DNA of 64,000 nucleotides from positions 4,808,501-4,872,500 of the forward strand of contig JBAMJR010000137.1 in assembly GCA_038501785.1 (NCBI GenBank). Direction: 5' to 3'. This DNA is from Myoxocephalus aenaeus. Lineage: Eukaryota; Chordata; Actinopteri; Perciformes; Cottidae. A program made the position numbers and the translations under genes. Shown piece by piece: positions 22,024 through 34,986 of the stretch. The notes below the pieces were generated by a model. That model saw only the letters and a program-made list of their open reading frames with translations. It made no database searches and had not been told where the DNA came from. Every line of letters starts with the position of its first letter. Position 1 is the stretch's first letter.

Positions 22024-25000
22024 CTGCGGAGCTTCATAAATGACGTTTCTGACTTCGCATATCAAGGCTCTGGAAATATTCTTCCAAAAGCCTGAAAAAC
22101 ACTGCAATGACAAAGCCTGCACACGTTGTGGTTGTCATTAAAACTTAAACTTTTTTTTTCCTACCATCATTGTCGTGGAAATTATTGTTAATAATTATTG
22201 AGAGGAATAAGTAACATTGATATGTGATCAGACAGTCACTTCACATATATTATTATTATTAAAAGGTGATCTGTGAAACTTTGTTGTTCAGGAAGTTTGT
22301 ATCAAACAAGTAGCCCTTCGTATTATTTTGTACCCTTGAAGTAGCTCTTCAAGTGTAAAAATTGTACATGGATTTATATAAATGTAAACGTATATGTAAG
22401 CACTATGACGTACATCCATTTAATTTAGGGTTAAGAAACCCACATTGCTCCACAAAAGATCAAACTTAAAACAGAAGAAAATAAAGACAAAGATTACACG
22501 CACGTTATTATGGGGCACTGGTTCTGAACTGCTTAAGCTAATATTAAATACATAAAAAAGTCGGAAATGAAGCGAACTATCACAAATAGTCCGGCGTGTA
22601 AACTCACGCAAGTAAAGCGTAAAACATTTACAGTCGGTTGTCTCTAAATAAAGCATTAATATCCTGAAGTTGGTTCAACCGTTGTTGTCCAGCTCTTGAC
22701 ATTGTTCTGGTATCACACACATGAATATGACAGCCACATCGCTGTTACTCAAGTTGTTTTGACAGCGCTGTCTTATTCGATTTCAGTTTTTCCTTGAAAG
22801 TGTGATCTGTGTCTCTGCCTCTGTCATGCTTTTTTCCTAAACCCTCACTAGACTGCTTTGATTTGGAGACAAAGCTATTGCCTATAGCTTTCATCCACTG
22901 GTTAATCAATCTGAAGGGCCTTGATTGGTCTTTGAGAGGCCAAGCCTTATTATTGCTGTGTTGACTTTTGGCTCAGGGGTTTAATGTGCTACTATTGATC
23001 TTTTAATAAAAGGGAAACTTGCAGAAATTCTGGTCGTATTCTGGTGAAGGAGGAACTGTTTCGACATCTCTTGTTTCATTGTTTGTGACAGTTCTCAAAC
23101 TGTGAGCCAGTCTTGGTTCAGCTGGTGTGTAGTGTGTAAAGTTACTAACGTAGTTTCTATTCAAGGGCAAAGAGAAAGATGATCGCCTCAAGTGTCTCGA
23201 CAAAAAAAAAACATTTTACAAGATTAGTTTACCACATCATGATTACATGATGATTTATTTTTGTCCAAAACTCGTTATTTCTTTCTGTACAGAGCCTGAG
23301 CACTGGTGCTCCCAATTGTATTACCTACCAGTCTGTTGATTTCACCACAGATTTGTTCTTCAGAGCAGTATTGGTATCGGCGACTAAATGGATACCACAT
23401 GAAGTATGTGTTCCTTCATGCCGTTCTCTACTTAATTTGAAGAATAATGGTGGTGCCCCCTAGAATCAATGAGATGATGCATGCACATCATTTCACCTCT
23501 CTTTTTGGCATTAGCATGTAAATGAGTCCAAATCAGTTTCACACTCTGTGACTAAACCAGGTCACATTGGGAGGAAAGAAAAATGCCAAAGAAAGTGGGA
23601 GAGTAAAAAGAAAGCCTTCTCCCGTAGTGCTTGGTGAAAGAGAAACCCATTCATTGCTGCATTAATCATGGGTGGCACTAAAGAATCGGAGAGAGAGAGC
23701 GAGAGAGAGGGGTCCTCTGTGATTTCACTCCGTATAAGTTAATCATATGACTCTAGTTAGGGTTCAGCTTTGAACACAATTTGTACGTAACAAAAGTTAT
23801 AAATTCTATTGAAAAGTGGCTCGTGGATCTCGCCGTGTCAGCTTTACAGCACCCCTTGCACGGAATTCATCGCTTCCAAGGACCATTAACTAAATCTACA
23901 TCCACACACTGTTGCGTTCCATATTAACACTCCTGAAAACAAATATCTATGACTATTCACGTACACTGGGCATGCAGGTGCTGGTGTAAACAAGTAGATT
24001 GGTTGCATAGTTACAGAAAATATGATAGAGCATTATAGTACTTTTAATAATAAAAGGTTGGGCTTGATACTAAATATCTACCTCTAATCTCCCTCTATAT
24101 ACTCAGACAGTTTTCGTGGGGAAACATTTTTTTATTCTTCAAACTTTGTTACAAGGCTGCAGGTCTTGTTCTCTCTAACACACACACACACACGCATATC
24201 AAATTTACTTAAAATGAACACTTACAAATTGTACTAGATTATGGGTCAAGAAATTTGTTCAACACACCTCTCACTCGTTTCCATTAATTATTTTCTGTTC
24301 TCACATTTGTAACTCTGCTGGTTGGCTAGAGACCAATTATGCTTTTGTTTGTTTACAGTTTCTTTGTGGACTTCCCAATAGTTGTGCAGAACAAAATAAG
24401 CATGTGAACCGCGGAATAATTACAGTTTAATGTTTGCCTCACAGTTTTAAATAAAGTTTTAAATAAAGGCATTTATACTTTTCTAGTCATCAATCTCTGG
24501 ACAGTCCTTATAGTTTTGCGGTTTACGCCAATGTTGTGAACACAACCAACCCGTCTTGAAACATGGACTCCTTCCTGTTGCGCTGTGTCATCACCATTCC
24601 TATCTTAACAAGCAACGTGTTTATGATTAAATCATTTACTATAGAGCAGTAGAAAAATACTCTTGTAAAAGTCTAGCATTCAAAATGTTACTTCATATTC
24701 AATGTTACTCAAGTACAACGTACAATAATAAATGTATTAATAAGCTATAGACAACTAAATAATACATTATAGCTATTAGTAGATTTCTATTTTGTATTAA
24801 GAATCTGAATCTGCAGAATAGCTAGTTACTAATATTGCCAAATAAATGTGAAGTTAAACTTTTTCTTTTTTGATTTATGCAGCCAAAAGAAAATGCAGGT
24901 ATACAAACTGCATTGGATCTACTCAGAAAACTTGGCGTTTCAAAAGAATGAACCTTGGCAAACAGTTGCCATTGCTAGTGTGTTATGGTATGTGTGTGGG

Positions 25001-26449
25001 TTAGTGCTAGTGTGTTTTTTCATGATCTTAATATACCCATTTCGCCAACCCTCCTGCTGCGCTGTGAGTCATAACAGGGCCTCCTCTACCTCAGTAAGCT
25101 GTCACTTATGACATTACTTGCGCTTAAAATGCATCGGCCATGCCAGCTCATTAGCTGCCACATTTGTGTGAGGGGCAGCATGACATTAGCATTCAGATGT
25201 GCAGAGAGCCTCACCTGCTGCTGATGTTGTTGGGATGCACAGACAAATTCACATCTGGTGAATTTCTTCTGTCAATGAGATTGCTGCTCTTCGAAGAAGC
25301 AACGCTGTCTATAGATGGGTAAATGTATTTCCACATACAAGGCAGCATGCTGTTGTTATTCAAGCATGGCCAATGTAAATCAGGTTGAATCTTGAATTGC
25401 TTTTGAGTACCAGCCGCTGGGCCATTATTTCTACAGCCAAACATGTTTGTTGATTGACAGAAACAGATGATTGTTTATCATTTGTGTCATAAAACTGCTG
25501 GAGAGCAACCAGATGGTTGTTTTATCTACAGTGTGAGAAGTGATCATGGACGCAATGAAAGAGAGATAGAAAACATAAAAGGGAAAGAAAGAGGAAACAA
25601 AAACATGTATGTCTATAACTCATTCTTAAACAATAGGGGCAAATATATTATGATTACTTTTGAGTATACTTTCTCCTCAGGGATGTTGCTTTTCAGTGAG
25701 ATTGGCAATACTAGCAAAACCTTCACTTTACTAGAAGTTGCTTAAATGTTCATATAACAATTTGATTAATGCTTGATGCTGTTCAATGGGGCCTTAAACC
25801 TCATTTTTGAACACTAGATATGGGTCTGGTTCCCTTCAAGGATCATTGGAAATTTGTTTCAGATTAAGCAATTGAATAAGAAGCAATTTAATTTTGTGTT
25901 TCAATATAATATTGGATAGTACTTCATTCGTATGTTGATTTTTGATTGATTTCAAGTCAAGCTTAGTTTCTTTTGGATGATTTTAAACTTTGTTTTTAGC
26001 ACATTAGCATTAACTGTGTGACTGGAGGAAGGTAGGTGAGGTTGTCTGAGGAGACTATCCTGCCATCCATGCTGCCTTGCTGTTGTGTGGTGAATGTTGA
26101 GAAAAAATAGTGAAATCCCAGAACCTCAGTAGCACATCAAAGACCAGACTCAGCAGGTGCCTTTTTTTTATTGCTAGCCGAAGCCTTCCTCTTTGTTCTG
26201 CAGTGTTGTTATATAGGCCATCCTTCTTTTGCTATTACTCACCTTTTGGGTTCCAGTACTGCAGCAGGAATAATCCTATAACACTTTTAAATATCCGATA
26301 CTCAGGACATGCATTCTATTTGTGGGTCTATTCTGTTGTTTTCTGGTCTACTGTATGGATATGAGGTCAAACATGGATGATTTAACAATTCATCAGGATC
26401 TTTCTAGGGCAGCTTCAGTCGTAATATTTCCATGAAATATCGACAATAA
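22023..26449. other. noncoding, no gene seen
   Basis: About 4.4 kb of AT-rich DNA without a supported exon. A GA-rich run lies near 23690-23711 and a short CA run near 24178-24193. It could be intron. Confidence 0.4.
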
Positions 26450-26560
26450 AATAGTGGTGGGTGATATGACCTAAAATGTATATCACATTTTTGGGCGGAT
26501 TTGCAGTGACTGTATTATATCACAGTATTACAAAATTAAAAGGGATTCTCCACTCAAAAC
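26450..26560. repeat. MITE-like fragment
   Basis: AGTGGTGGGTGATATGACCT and the following ATATCACATTTTTGGG resemble one end of a common teleost MITE. The other end is not seen. Confidence 0.35.
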
Positions 26561-27459
26561 ATTATTCTACCAATTCTCACTCTATTGGCAATGTAGTAGT
26601 CTACTCATTGGCTTATACTGTATATCTTTAGAAAGAAAACAAATATAAAAAAAATAGCATGACATCATTTGCGTACGAGGCGCAGCCGTTCAGCTCATGT
26701 TTTCCTATGATGCATTGCAATGTTTTTGGAATTACGTTTGACTGAAAATCAGTACAGGATTTGACAGGTCTGTGACCAGGTGGCTGTGGAGATTGTCTCA
26801 ATGAATGTCTTTTACATGGATGTCGTCATTGGGGTACTGTTGGTGCATGAAAATACACAATGTACAGAGTGGCTCTGTGATTTGAAACCCCAATGAAATA
26901 CCTGTGATTTGCTTACTTGAGGTTACGGCAGCAAACATTTGAGTTTGATTTGTCATTTGATACTGAAGAGTTTACTTTAAATGTTGTGTTTATTTCTTTC
27001 CACACACATATCGGAGTACAAAGCCAAATACAAACATCTACGCTAATTTAGAATAAGATCCAGTCGCTGATAGAATCCTGCTTCATCTGTTGTCCTCTAT
27101 TGATGCTAATGGGATCAATTACAGGAAATAAATCATTCATGAGAAGTCATCTAGAGTGAGAGTTGTGTATTAGAGAACTGTGAGCAAATGGCTTTGATTT
27201 TTCTGAGCGGTAAGTGGCGAACTATAAAATCAGACAATAAATATGGTCACTGCAGACTTATAAGGTGCACATCCCTAGAGGGTTCACACTCACACAGGGT
27301 CAGAACAATTCTATATAACATGGATAACCAAATGCCGTTGTTGTTGTTGTTTCTTTTACAACACAAACACCTAATTACACTAAATTAGGCTCATTTTGAG
27401 GCGGTGCCTAAAAGCGTTATAGTCATTTTACATACTGTTTTTTTATTTTTTATTTCTAG
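26561..27459. other. noncoding, no gene seen
   Basis: No recognised feature. Confidence 0.35.
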
Positions 27460-27557
27460 GGAGCATTCCACACCTCAGCAATAAGCTCAAAAGCAGTCCG
27501 TTGGCTTGGTCGTACATGCTGAGATTGGAGCAGTCTGTGCTGACCTCTCATCCTCGG
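27460..27557 (+). other. orphan exon-like segment (98 bp)
   Basis: A long pyrimidine tract and TTTCTAG acceptor precede it and CTCGG|GTGAGT follows it, both near-ideal. Only one of three forward frames is open (two bases plus 32 codons, reading SIPHLSNKLKSSPLAW then SYMLRLEQSVLTSHPR). I do not recognise the peptide. It could be a noncoding 5' exon, an exon of an unidentified gene or a chance match. Confidence 0.25.
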
Positions 27558-30500
27558 GTGAGTTGAGGCTAGCTGAGGAATACTAATGAGATAATTAATA
27601 GAGTTGGGTTTGAACTGAAAATAATAACATGAGTTCTTGTGTCAGTGTTCTTGGTTTTACTTAGTCACTTGCCTGCTGTGATATACACAATATTGTGCAC
27701 CATTTACTTTGAAGAGGATCACAGGAATAATGTTGCATTGAATGTGTTTCCTCTTAACAATGAAGGTCAGGACATCCTAACTGGACTGTTAGCAGCCAGT
27801 AGCTTGTTTATCTCTGCTCTGCTTGAGAGCCCACTCATTTCATCCTCAGTTCCATCTTTACGTGCCTCAAGTCTGTAATTCAGGAAAGAGAGCTCGGTTA
27901 TTGCTGTGGGACAGGAGGTCAAGGCAGCATGGCAGTAGGCATCCTTGTAAAAATGTCGACGGGGTGTAAAATGCCAGCGAACAGCTTCTGCAAGGTTTTA
28001 GAGTGAACAGGGTACTGTAAGCGTGTGCCTGCAATGACATAAGAGGGTGGGAGGATGGAGATCAATTTAGATAGATTTCCTGCTGGAGATGGCCTCTGAT
28101 GAGCTGAGACGTAGGTGTGCATACAAGTGTGTTTTATCTGTGAGCTCAATGTGTTTAGTATTGAGGTCTGCAGACTATTCCCATTAATATGCCATTTTTA
28201 AACCAGGAGAGTCATCATATCCCTTCATATTACACTTTTAAAACATTACGACATAATAAAAATGATCTGCTTTCCCTCATTTACACATTCATTCACTCTC
28301 CTACTTCACTGATAAGACCATTATCAGGGTTTGTGACCTGGAGGCTTACAGTTTCCACAGCATACTTGTAAATTGTAAAACAGCACAGAAAAACAGCCCC
28401 CCTTTTTGGACGTATTCACAATTTATCCAACACAGTGTGAATGATCACGCTCCGCTACAGACAGAGGGTCTGTGTCCTTTGTTTTTGTTCTTTTATTTAG
28501 TCCAGTCTTATTTTTTCCAGTTCTTGTCAGATAGCATCTAGAGCTAGGGCTCGCATAGAGTTAGTTTGCTCTCTGGTTTCTGTGTTAAAAGCGTAATTAT
28601 TTACAGCACAATGTAACGACTCTTGAATACTGTGATTAGTTAGGAATGAGCTATGAGGAATGACATTGGGAAGGGACTTCAGGAAAACAGATGCAAAGGC
28701 AGCAGTAGCAGTTATTGGTAAAATGAAAGAAATGTATGAATCAAATACAGAAACTGTGAAACAAATGTGGTTCCTTGTGTTTGCTTCACAGTATCTAAGA
28801 TGATATGGGGCTGGGAATTAGGCTATACCATATCTCAAGATTCCTAGATTGGATGATTCGAGTATGTCCTCTTTCAAATCTATTTTCTTTTCTTTTGGGG
28901 ATGGCCATAAAAGTGATCTGCTGAGTGTTTTGTTTCCAACATAGCTGTATAGTTGCAGTGTGCTGCAGAGTGAGTTGGACCTGTGGGACCAATACCAGCC
29001 TCAGGGCTGTATGCAAGTAGGAGGAGGGGAGCCATGCTGAACTAGAGCAGTCGTGAGATGGGAGAGACACTGTCATTGTAACTATTCTGTAACTAAACAT
29101 CATCACTTTGTCGGGATGCACCTAAAATATTGTCCCCGCAAGAATAAAAGTGTGTTAATCTAATGATTTACACTTAGTTTTCCAGTTATGGTCAGAGTTA
29201 TGCTCAGAATAAGGTGAGGATAAGTGTTGGAGTGAGTTGAGGAAAACTATTAGAGCGCTAAATGGGGAGTTATAGCCATGTCCTTAAGTACAAACTATTG
29301 TGTGTGTTGCCATCGTCATCCCCTCTTTTCAACATTTTGCCAGATAAAACAATACATCTGTGCTGGGAAGAAGCCATAAGTTCTTTTGAGTTCCTTTTTA
29401 AACCCAGCTGTTTTTTAAGTCCAGTTTTGATCTGTAGTGATTGTAAAGCCGAGTGAAAATCTCTTGATAAGAGTTTGTGTATTTTGGCACTGCTACTGTC
29501 GTCATCCCATCTCACACCTCCAGGGTTTTCCCTGAGACTTTAGCCTTGTTTGTACTCTCAAACAGATGTGTAAATGAACAGCTGCACACACCACAGCGTA
29601 GTAGTTTATACTGTTCGCTTGGAGGACGCGTTCCATACATGCACAGTAGATCTCTACGCTACCACTTGCAACGTAATGGCCATGCTAACAAGTTCGTACA
29701 ATCACAACAAATGGATGTGACCAAGCGTATACGTCACGCAGATGGCAGAAAGTATAGCATCTGCTTTGAGAGGGCCGCAGCGTAACCATTTACCTGATAA
29801 CATTAAGCGTTAAAATTCTTACGGTTAATCATGAACATCCTTGTATGTCATTGATTTTTATTCAAAACGGAATGACTGGTAGATTCGTCGTCATCGACAA
29901 TAGCATGTACTGCTTTTGCAGGACTTAAACTATATTGATAAATTACAGCACTATCCTTTTTACCCCCGTACTCTGTCCCGTCCTGTGCGTCGGCTCGTTC
30001 AAATGCTCTCCACGTTGTTTTTATGTTCATAGGGCTTCGGTTTAGGCTTAGATTTAGGCTTGGCGCAAAAATGCTTAAGCACTGCGCCTAAACGGTATAA
30101 TGGCAGGGAAAGCCCTGCACCTGCCTAGTTCTTGGCCCTTTCTCTTCACTTTACTTCACATAACCCCCGCTGGTTGACGTAAAAGGGCAATCAAGCTGAC
30201 AACAACAGTGTGCATGCTGCTGGCGTGTTTTCTGGTTAATCTGATCCAACTGCTGAGTGGGGACAGCAACTTGTGGCTGTCACTAGGGGACTCAGGCCGT
30301 GAGGATGAGATGTGACATTTGGCCTTGGTTTAGGGGCAGATGGTGCTGTTCTGCTGTCAAAGCTTGTGAAAATACAGCTAATGTTGGAAGTTCATCTTAT
30401 TATTGGCCAGTCACTCTCATATAACCACACCTCCGTTTCAAACAATGGAAGCCTGGTATTGGATTTTGGTTTGAAGTAAGATCTGAAGCACAGCTAGATC

Positions 30501-30589
30501 TAGATGCTGATTAGAGCAGATGTAATGTCAAATTCACTGTTGTTTGCTCAAGTACAGTATATACTGAGCCACAGTCACCACAGTGGTGA
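27558..30589. other. noncoding, no gene seen
   Basis: No supported exon or repeat ends recognised; short ORFs only. Confidence 0.4.
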
Positions 30590-30815
30590 GCAGGGTTGTC
30601 CTTCAATCAGAGGATCGACGGTCCACTAGTCCATGTCGATGTGTCCTTGGGCAAGACACTTAAGCCCAAATTGCTTAGATGGTCAAGATGGGCAGGTGGT
30701 ACCTTGCATGGTAGCCCCTCCCATCAGTGGGTGAATGATGACATACAGTGTTAAAGTGCTTTGAGTGGTCGGAAGACTAGAAAAGCGCTATACAAGTACA
30801 GGTCCGTTTACCATT
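30590..30815 (+). repeat. SINE-like dispersed repeat
   Basis: Contains CCTTGGGCAAGACACTTAAG, then GTGAATGATG, then AAGTGCTTTGAGTGGTCGGA and AGACTAGAAAAGCGCTATAC, ending near GTCCGTTTACCAT. This word order is typical of an abundant teleost short repeat. A Pol III promoter was not clearly identified, so SINE is a tentative class. Confidence 0.6.
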
Positions 30816-32094
30816 TATATACGTGTACTGTAAGTATCGGTTTAAAATTAAGATTTTCTTTCTGAGCCTTTATTATTTACTCTTAAACAATTATATCCCT
30901 TACTATTTTGTGTAGTGTGGGTGTGGATCTGTAACAGGAAAGTTTGTACAGGATTTGGACAGCCTATTTTCATCCCGAGCATTATGCAATTGCAAAAACA
31001 TCTATTATGAATTTGGGTCCTTTTTTCAGAGTCGAATAGCAACTGCGCACAGCGTCACTCTGCTTCGTGACCCGACAATCCCATTTCTCATCGACGCCCC
31101 TCACATCCAGGCAGGAGTAAGAGATCAAAGCTCAATCTTCTAGCTGAACTGTGAGTCTTTGATGTGCGTTGTCAGTTTGATTCTCAGTTTGATGCTCTTT
31201 TTCCTTTTGTGTTTTAGGTCATCGCCTGAAGCAAACAGTAGAGCTGCTCTGCCTACCTACAGATATCAGTGAGTTGGCTTCACTCTGCCTTGGCAGGTTT
31301 TTGCAGTATTCTGAAGAGTGTTGGAGGAATTATTTTAGTGCCACATGAAAGGTAGTCAAGGTCTCCCAAATTGTAGAGACAATTTAGACTTGTCAAATCT
31401 ACACAGAAATAATGACAGGATGACCACTGTCCAATTGTGTGTTTCTTTGTATTGGCACAATCAGACCTGTCGCTGGCCACTGAACGGACAGACACAGCCG
31501 CCTCTGGGCCCTAAGGAGCTCCTTAACTCGCCTGGCCCGTCCACTGACTCATGCCATTGGAGTGTAGAAACGAAGAAGGGAGGAGATGAGGAGACAGAAT
31601 AAGGTCTAAAAGAGTGGAAGAAATAGGAAAGGGAAGGGTTAAGGTATTTTGTAGTGTGGGGCTTTATTTAGGTAGGTGTATTACCAGGTTACTTTTCTTG
31701 GCGTTTAAGGCTGCATATAGCTTGTCTGTAATTCTTTACGTACTATATCCAAAACAGAGATCCTCTGTGTTAGACTAAGTAAATCACTCACTTTCCACTA
31801 GTTATGTTAGTAGCCCATTCATTTATATCACACTTTCCTAACTGGCAGATTAGGATGGTTCACAATGGCTGCTTGAGAAAACAAACCTTCGTAACAACTA
31901 CAGTATTTGTTAATTTACCACCCACTGAGTTATTGAATTCAGTGGCTAAACTAGCTGAGTAGAAGGAGCCTTCTCTGTTGTCATGCCACATCACTAATGG
32001 CAGTTAAAGTTATCTAATTTGTGAATATGTTAGGAAAAAAACCTCGCCCACATTATTGGAATATCGTTATGGATGCGGGTCCACATCACTCGCC
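30816..32094. other. noncoding with two exon-like segments
   Basis: Segment 31030-31116 lies between CCTTTTTTCAG and GGA|GTAAGA. Segment 31218-31268 lies between CCTTTTGTGTTTTAG and ATCA|GTGAGT. Both pairs of splice signals are strong. They cannot be joined to each other in an open frame: the first is open only in phase 0, and the second then hits TGA. They would therefore be UTR exons, alternatives or chance. Confidence 0.3.
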
Positions 32095-32260
32095 TCAAGT
32101 AGGGTAGGGCAAGGCAAGGCATGCTTATTTGTACAGCACATTTCAACAACAAGGCGATTCAAAGTGCTTCACATAAAAACATTAAAAACATCAACACATA
32201 ATGCAGAAGAAAACAATATTTAAAAACAATTAAGAATATTCATTTTAAAGTACAAGGTGA
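32095..32260 (-). repeat. LINE 3' end fragment
   Basis: Starts with a GGCAA-type tandem (GGGCAAGGCAAGGCATG) followed by CAGCACATTTCAACAACAAG and TTCAAAGTGCTTCACATAAA, the pattern of a teleost LINE 3' end read on the opposite strand. No coding part remains. Confidence 0.55.
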
Positions 32261-33469
32261 GAGGTCAGGAGTGAAATGGAGAGGGAGGACAGCATGAGGA
32301 AGTGGGCAGCTTGTGTGCTGATGGAGGAGGGAGAGCATCATGTGAGGACCAGATTGAGGACATACTGTACAGGGGTGGAGGAAGAGGACGCAAAAACAAC
32401 AGTTGAGTAAGCCACAGTGTTGTGAGCCTCTCAACACTGCCTTTATCATCATTTATTAATATTCTGCTAGAATATTCATCCACCCTGGTACAGCATCATC
32501 CTCCTAGAGAAAGAAATTAATAGAGCTCTGCATCATGCTGACACTCAACAGTGTATCACAGCCTTTGTTAGTGTAGTCACCTGGATGTCGTCCGTCATCC
32601 ACCAACATTCATTCCAGTTGTCTGCCTATCTCATGTTTGATGTTGGTTTTGACAACATCCTTTTCTATGACGGGATTAAAGAAAGACGGCGCTGGGCTGT
32701 TTGTTTTGGGTTTCAGACTTTGACCCACAATGTGGTCTTTAAGAAGCTGTGGCTCCAGAACCAGATCACTGACATAAGCCTCGCAGCCACACTCACTCTT
32801 GAGTAAGTCCGTAGACAGCCTCGGAATAGGTCTCCGTCCATCTGCATGTCACTGATATGGTAAATCCATGGCTGTTTGGTTTCAGACGGGGAACTTTAGC
32901 AGTAGTCTAGGTTTTTGGATGGAATTTGAGTCAGCCAGTGCAGTGATGTGTGCTCAGTCTGCCAGCTTCTATGCTTCACTTATTCTGATTAAATCCTTTG
33001 AAGATGAAGAGAAGAACAAAAAATCTGGCAGACCCATAATTAGTTATAAATCATCAAAAGCCAGAGAGGCTGCATTAATGTGTTCACTAGTTCTGTGATA
33101 CCACTCTGTGAATTTACTGATAACTAACCCCTAAATAATGGTGGAATTTGATACCACGCTATGAAGTCGGTCACATCTGTCACAACATATGCTGTTAACT
33201 TTGTGAGGAATCATCTACACTCTCTTCTCCTTTCTTCTGCTGTTCCTAGGGGTTGCAATTATCTGAGAACATAAAATAATCCACTGTAGTTTGTGTGGAT
33301 GCACTGTATGAATGTGTGCCTGTGTCTGTTTCATTATATAGCATGGGCATTCTTCTGCTTATTGCCGTTTAGTCAAATTTGCCAGCCCTACGGCACAAAA
33401 TATATGAGGTTGCCATAAATATGAGGTCTTCTGAGAAAGCTGTGGAAAAACATTTTCCACGAGGCGAGT
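32261..33469. other. noncoding, no gene seen
   Basis: No supported exon. Short ORFs have no domain. Confidence 0.35.
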
Positions 33470-34986
33470 TGTACACTCAGCACCCCATCTTGACAGAAAA
33501 AAAACTGAAATGTAGAATATTTTGCAAATTTATTAAAAAAGAAAAACTGAAATATCACATGGTCATAAGTATTCAGACCCTTTGCTCAGTATTGAGTAAA
33601 AGCACCCTTTTGAGCTAGTACAGCCATGAGTCTTCTTGGGAATGATGAAACAAGTTTTTCACACCTGGATTTGGGGATCTTCTGCCATTCTTCATTGCAG
33701 ATCCTCTCCAGTTCCATCAGGTTGGATGGTGAACGTTGGTGGACAGCCAGTTTCAGGTCTCTCCAGAGATGCTCAATTGGGTTTAGGTCAGGGCTCTGGC
33801 TGGGCCAGTCAAGAATGGTCACAGAGTTGTTCCGAAGCCACTCCTTTGTTATTTTAGCTGTGTGCTTAGGGTCATCGTCTTGTTGGAAGGTGAACCGTCG
33901 GCCCAGTCTGAGGTGCAGAGCACTCTGGAAGAGGTTTTCTTCCAGGATATCTCTGTACTTGGCCGCATTCATCTTTCCTTCAATTGCAACCAGTCATCCT
34001 GTCCCTGCAGCTGAAAAACACCCCCAGAGCATGATGTTGCCACCACCATGTTTCACTGTTGGGATTGTATTGGGCAGGTGATGAGCAGTGCCTGGTTTTC
34101 TCCACACATACCGCTTAGAATTGACGACAAAAAGTTCAATCTTGGTCTCATCAGACCAGAGAATCTTATTTCTCATAGTCTGGGAGTCCTTCATGTGTTT
34201 TTTGGCAAACTCTATGCAGGCTTTCATATGTGTTTCACTGAGGAGAGGCTTCCGTCGGGCCGCTCTGCTATAAAGCCCCGACTGGTGGAGGGCTGCAGTG
34301 ATAGTTGACTTTGTGGAACTTTCTCCCATCTCCCTACTGCATCTCTGGAGCTCAGCCACAGTGATCTTTGGGTTCTTCTTTACCTCTCACCAAGGCTCTT
34401 CTCCCACGATTGCTCAGTTTGGCTGGACGGCCAGGTCTAGGAAGAGTTCTGGTCGTCCCAAACTTCTTCCATTTAAGGATTATGGAGGCCACTGTGCTCT
34501 TAGGAACCTTGACTGCTGCAGAAATTATTTTGTAACCTTGGCCAGATCTGTGCCTTGCCACAATTCTGTCTCTGAGCTCCTTGGGTAGTTCCTTCGACCT
34601 CATGATTCTCATTTGCTCTGACATGCACTGTGAGCTGTAAGGTCTTATATAGACAGGTGTGTGCCTTTCCTAATCAAGTCCAATCAGTTTAATTAAACAC
34701 AGCTGGACTCCAATGAAGGAGTAGAACCATCTCAAGGAGGATCAGAAGAAATGGACATCATGTAAATATGAGTGTCACAGCAAAGGGTCTGAATACTTAT
34801 GACCATGTGATATTTCAGTTTTTCTTTTTTAATAAATTTACAAAAAATTCTACATTTCTGTTTTCTGACAAGATGTGGTGCTGAGTGTACATTAATGAGA
34901 AATAAAATGAACTTTTTTGATTTGAGCAAATGAAACAAAGAGTGAAACATTTAAAGGGGTCTGAATACTTTCCGTACCCACTGTAT
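33470..34986 (-). mobile_element. Tc1/mariner transposon, decayed
   Basis: Right end: ACTTTCCGTACCCACTGTA near 34968-34986, with an inverted repeat over about 200 bp. It includes AAAGGGTCTGAATACTTATG and ACCATGTGATATTTC. The left end repeats the inner part of this arm (33475-33590) but lacks the outermost 100 bp or so, so the left terminus is truncated and the copy cannot be mobilised normally. Internal and terminal direct-repeat words (TCTGAATACTT) recur in the right arm, as in IR/DR Tc1 elements. Confidence 0.88.
33586..34624 (-). pseudogene. Tc1-like transposase, two breaks
   Basis: The N-terminal paired-type helix-turn-helix region (ELRDRIVARHRSGQGYKIIS, then KVPKSTVASIILKWKKFGTT) is followed by the GRPAKLS hook. 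The DDE part has ILWSDETKIELF (first Asp), KHGGGNIMLWGCFSAAGTG, QQDDDPKHTAK (second Asp) and SPDLNPIEHLWRDLK (Glu), so the DD34E triad is visible. Frame changes lie near 34352-34359 and 33972-33994. The protein ends GAFTQY. Confidence 0.88.

Noticed and set aside
21922..22122. His-Thr repeat ORF
   Set aside because: Microsatellite translation; similar ones occur at 50836-51169 and 57090-57272.
33626..34588. + strand ORFs of up to 151 codons
   Set aside because: Antisense shadows of the Tc1 transposase, whose conserved motifs are on the minus strand.
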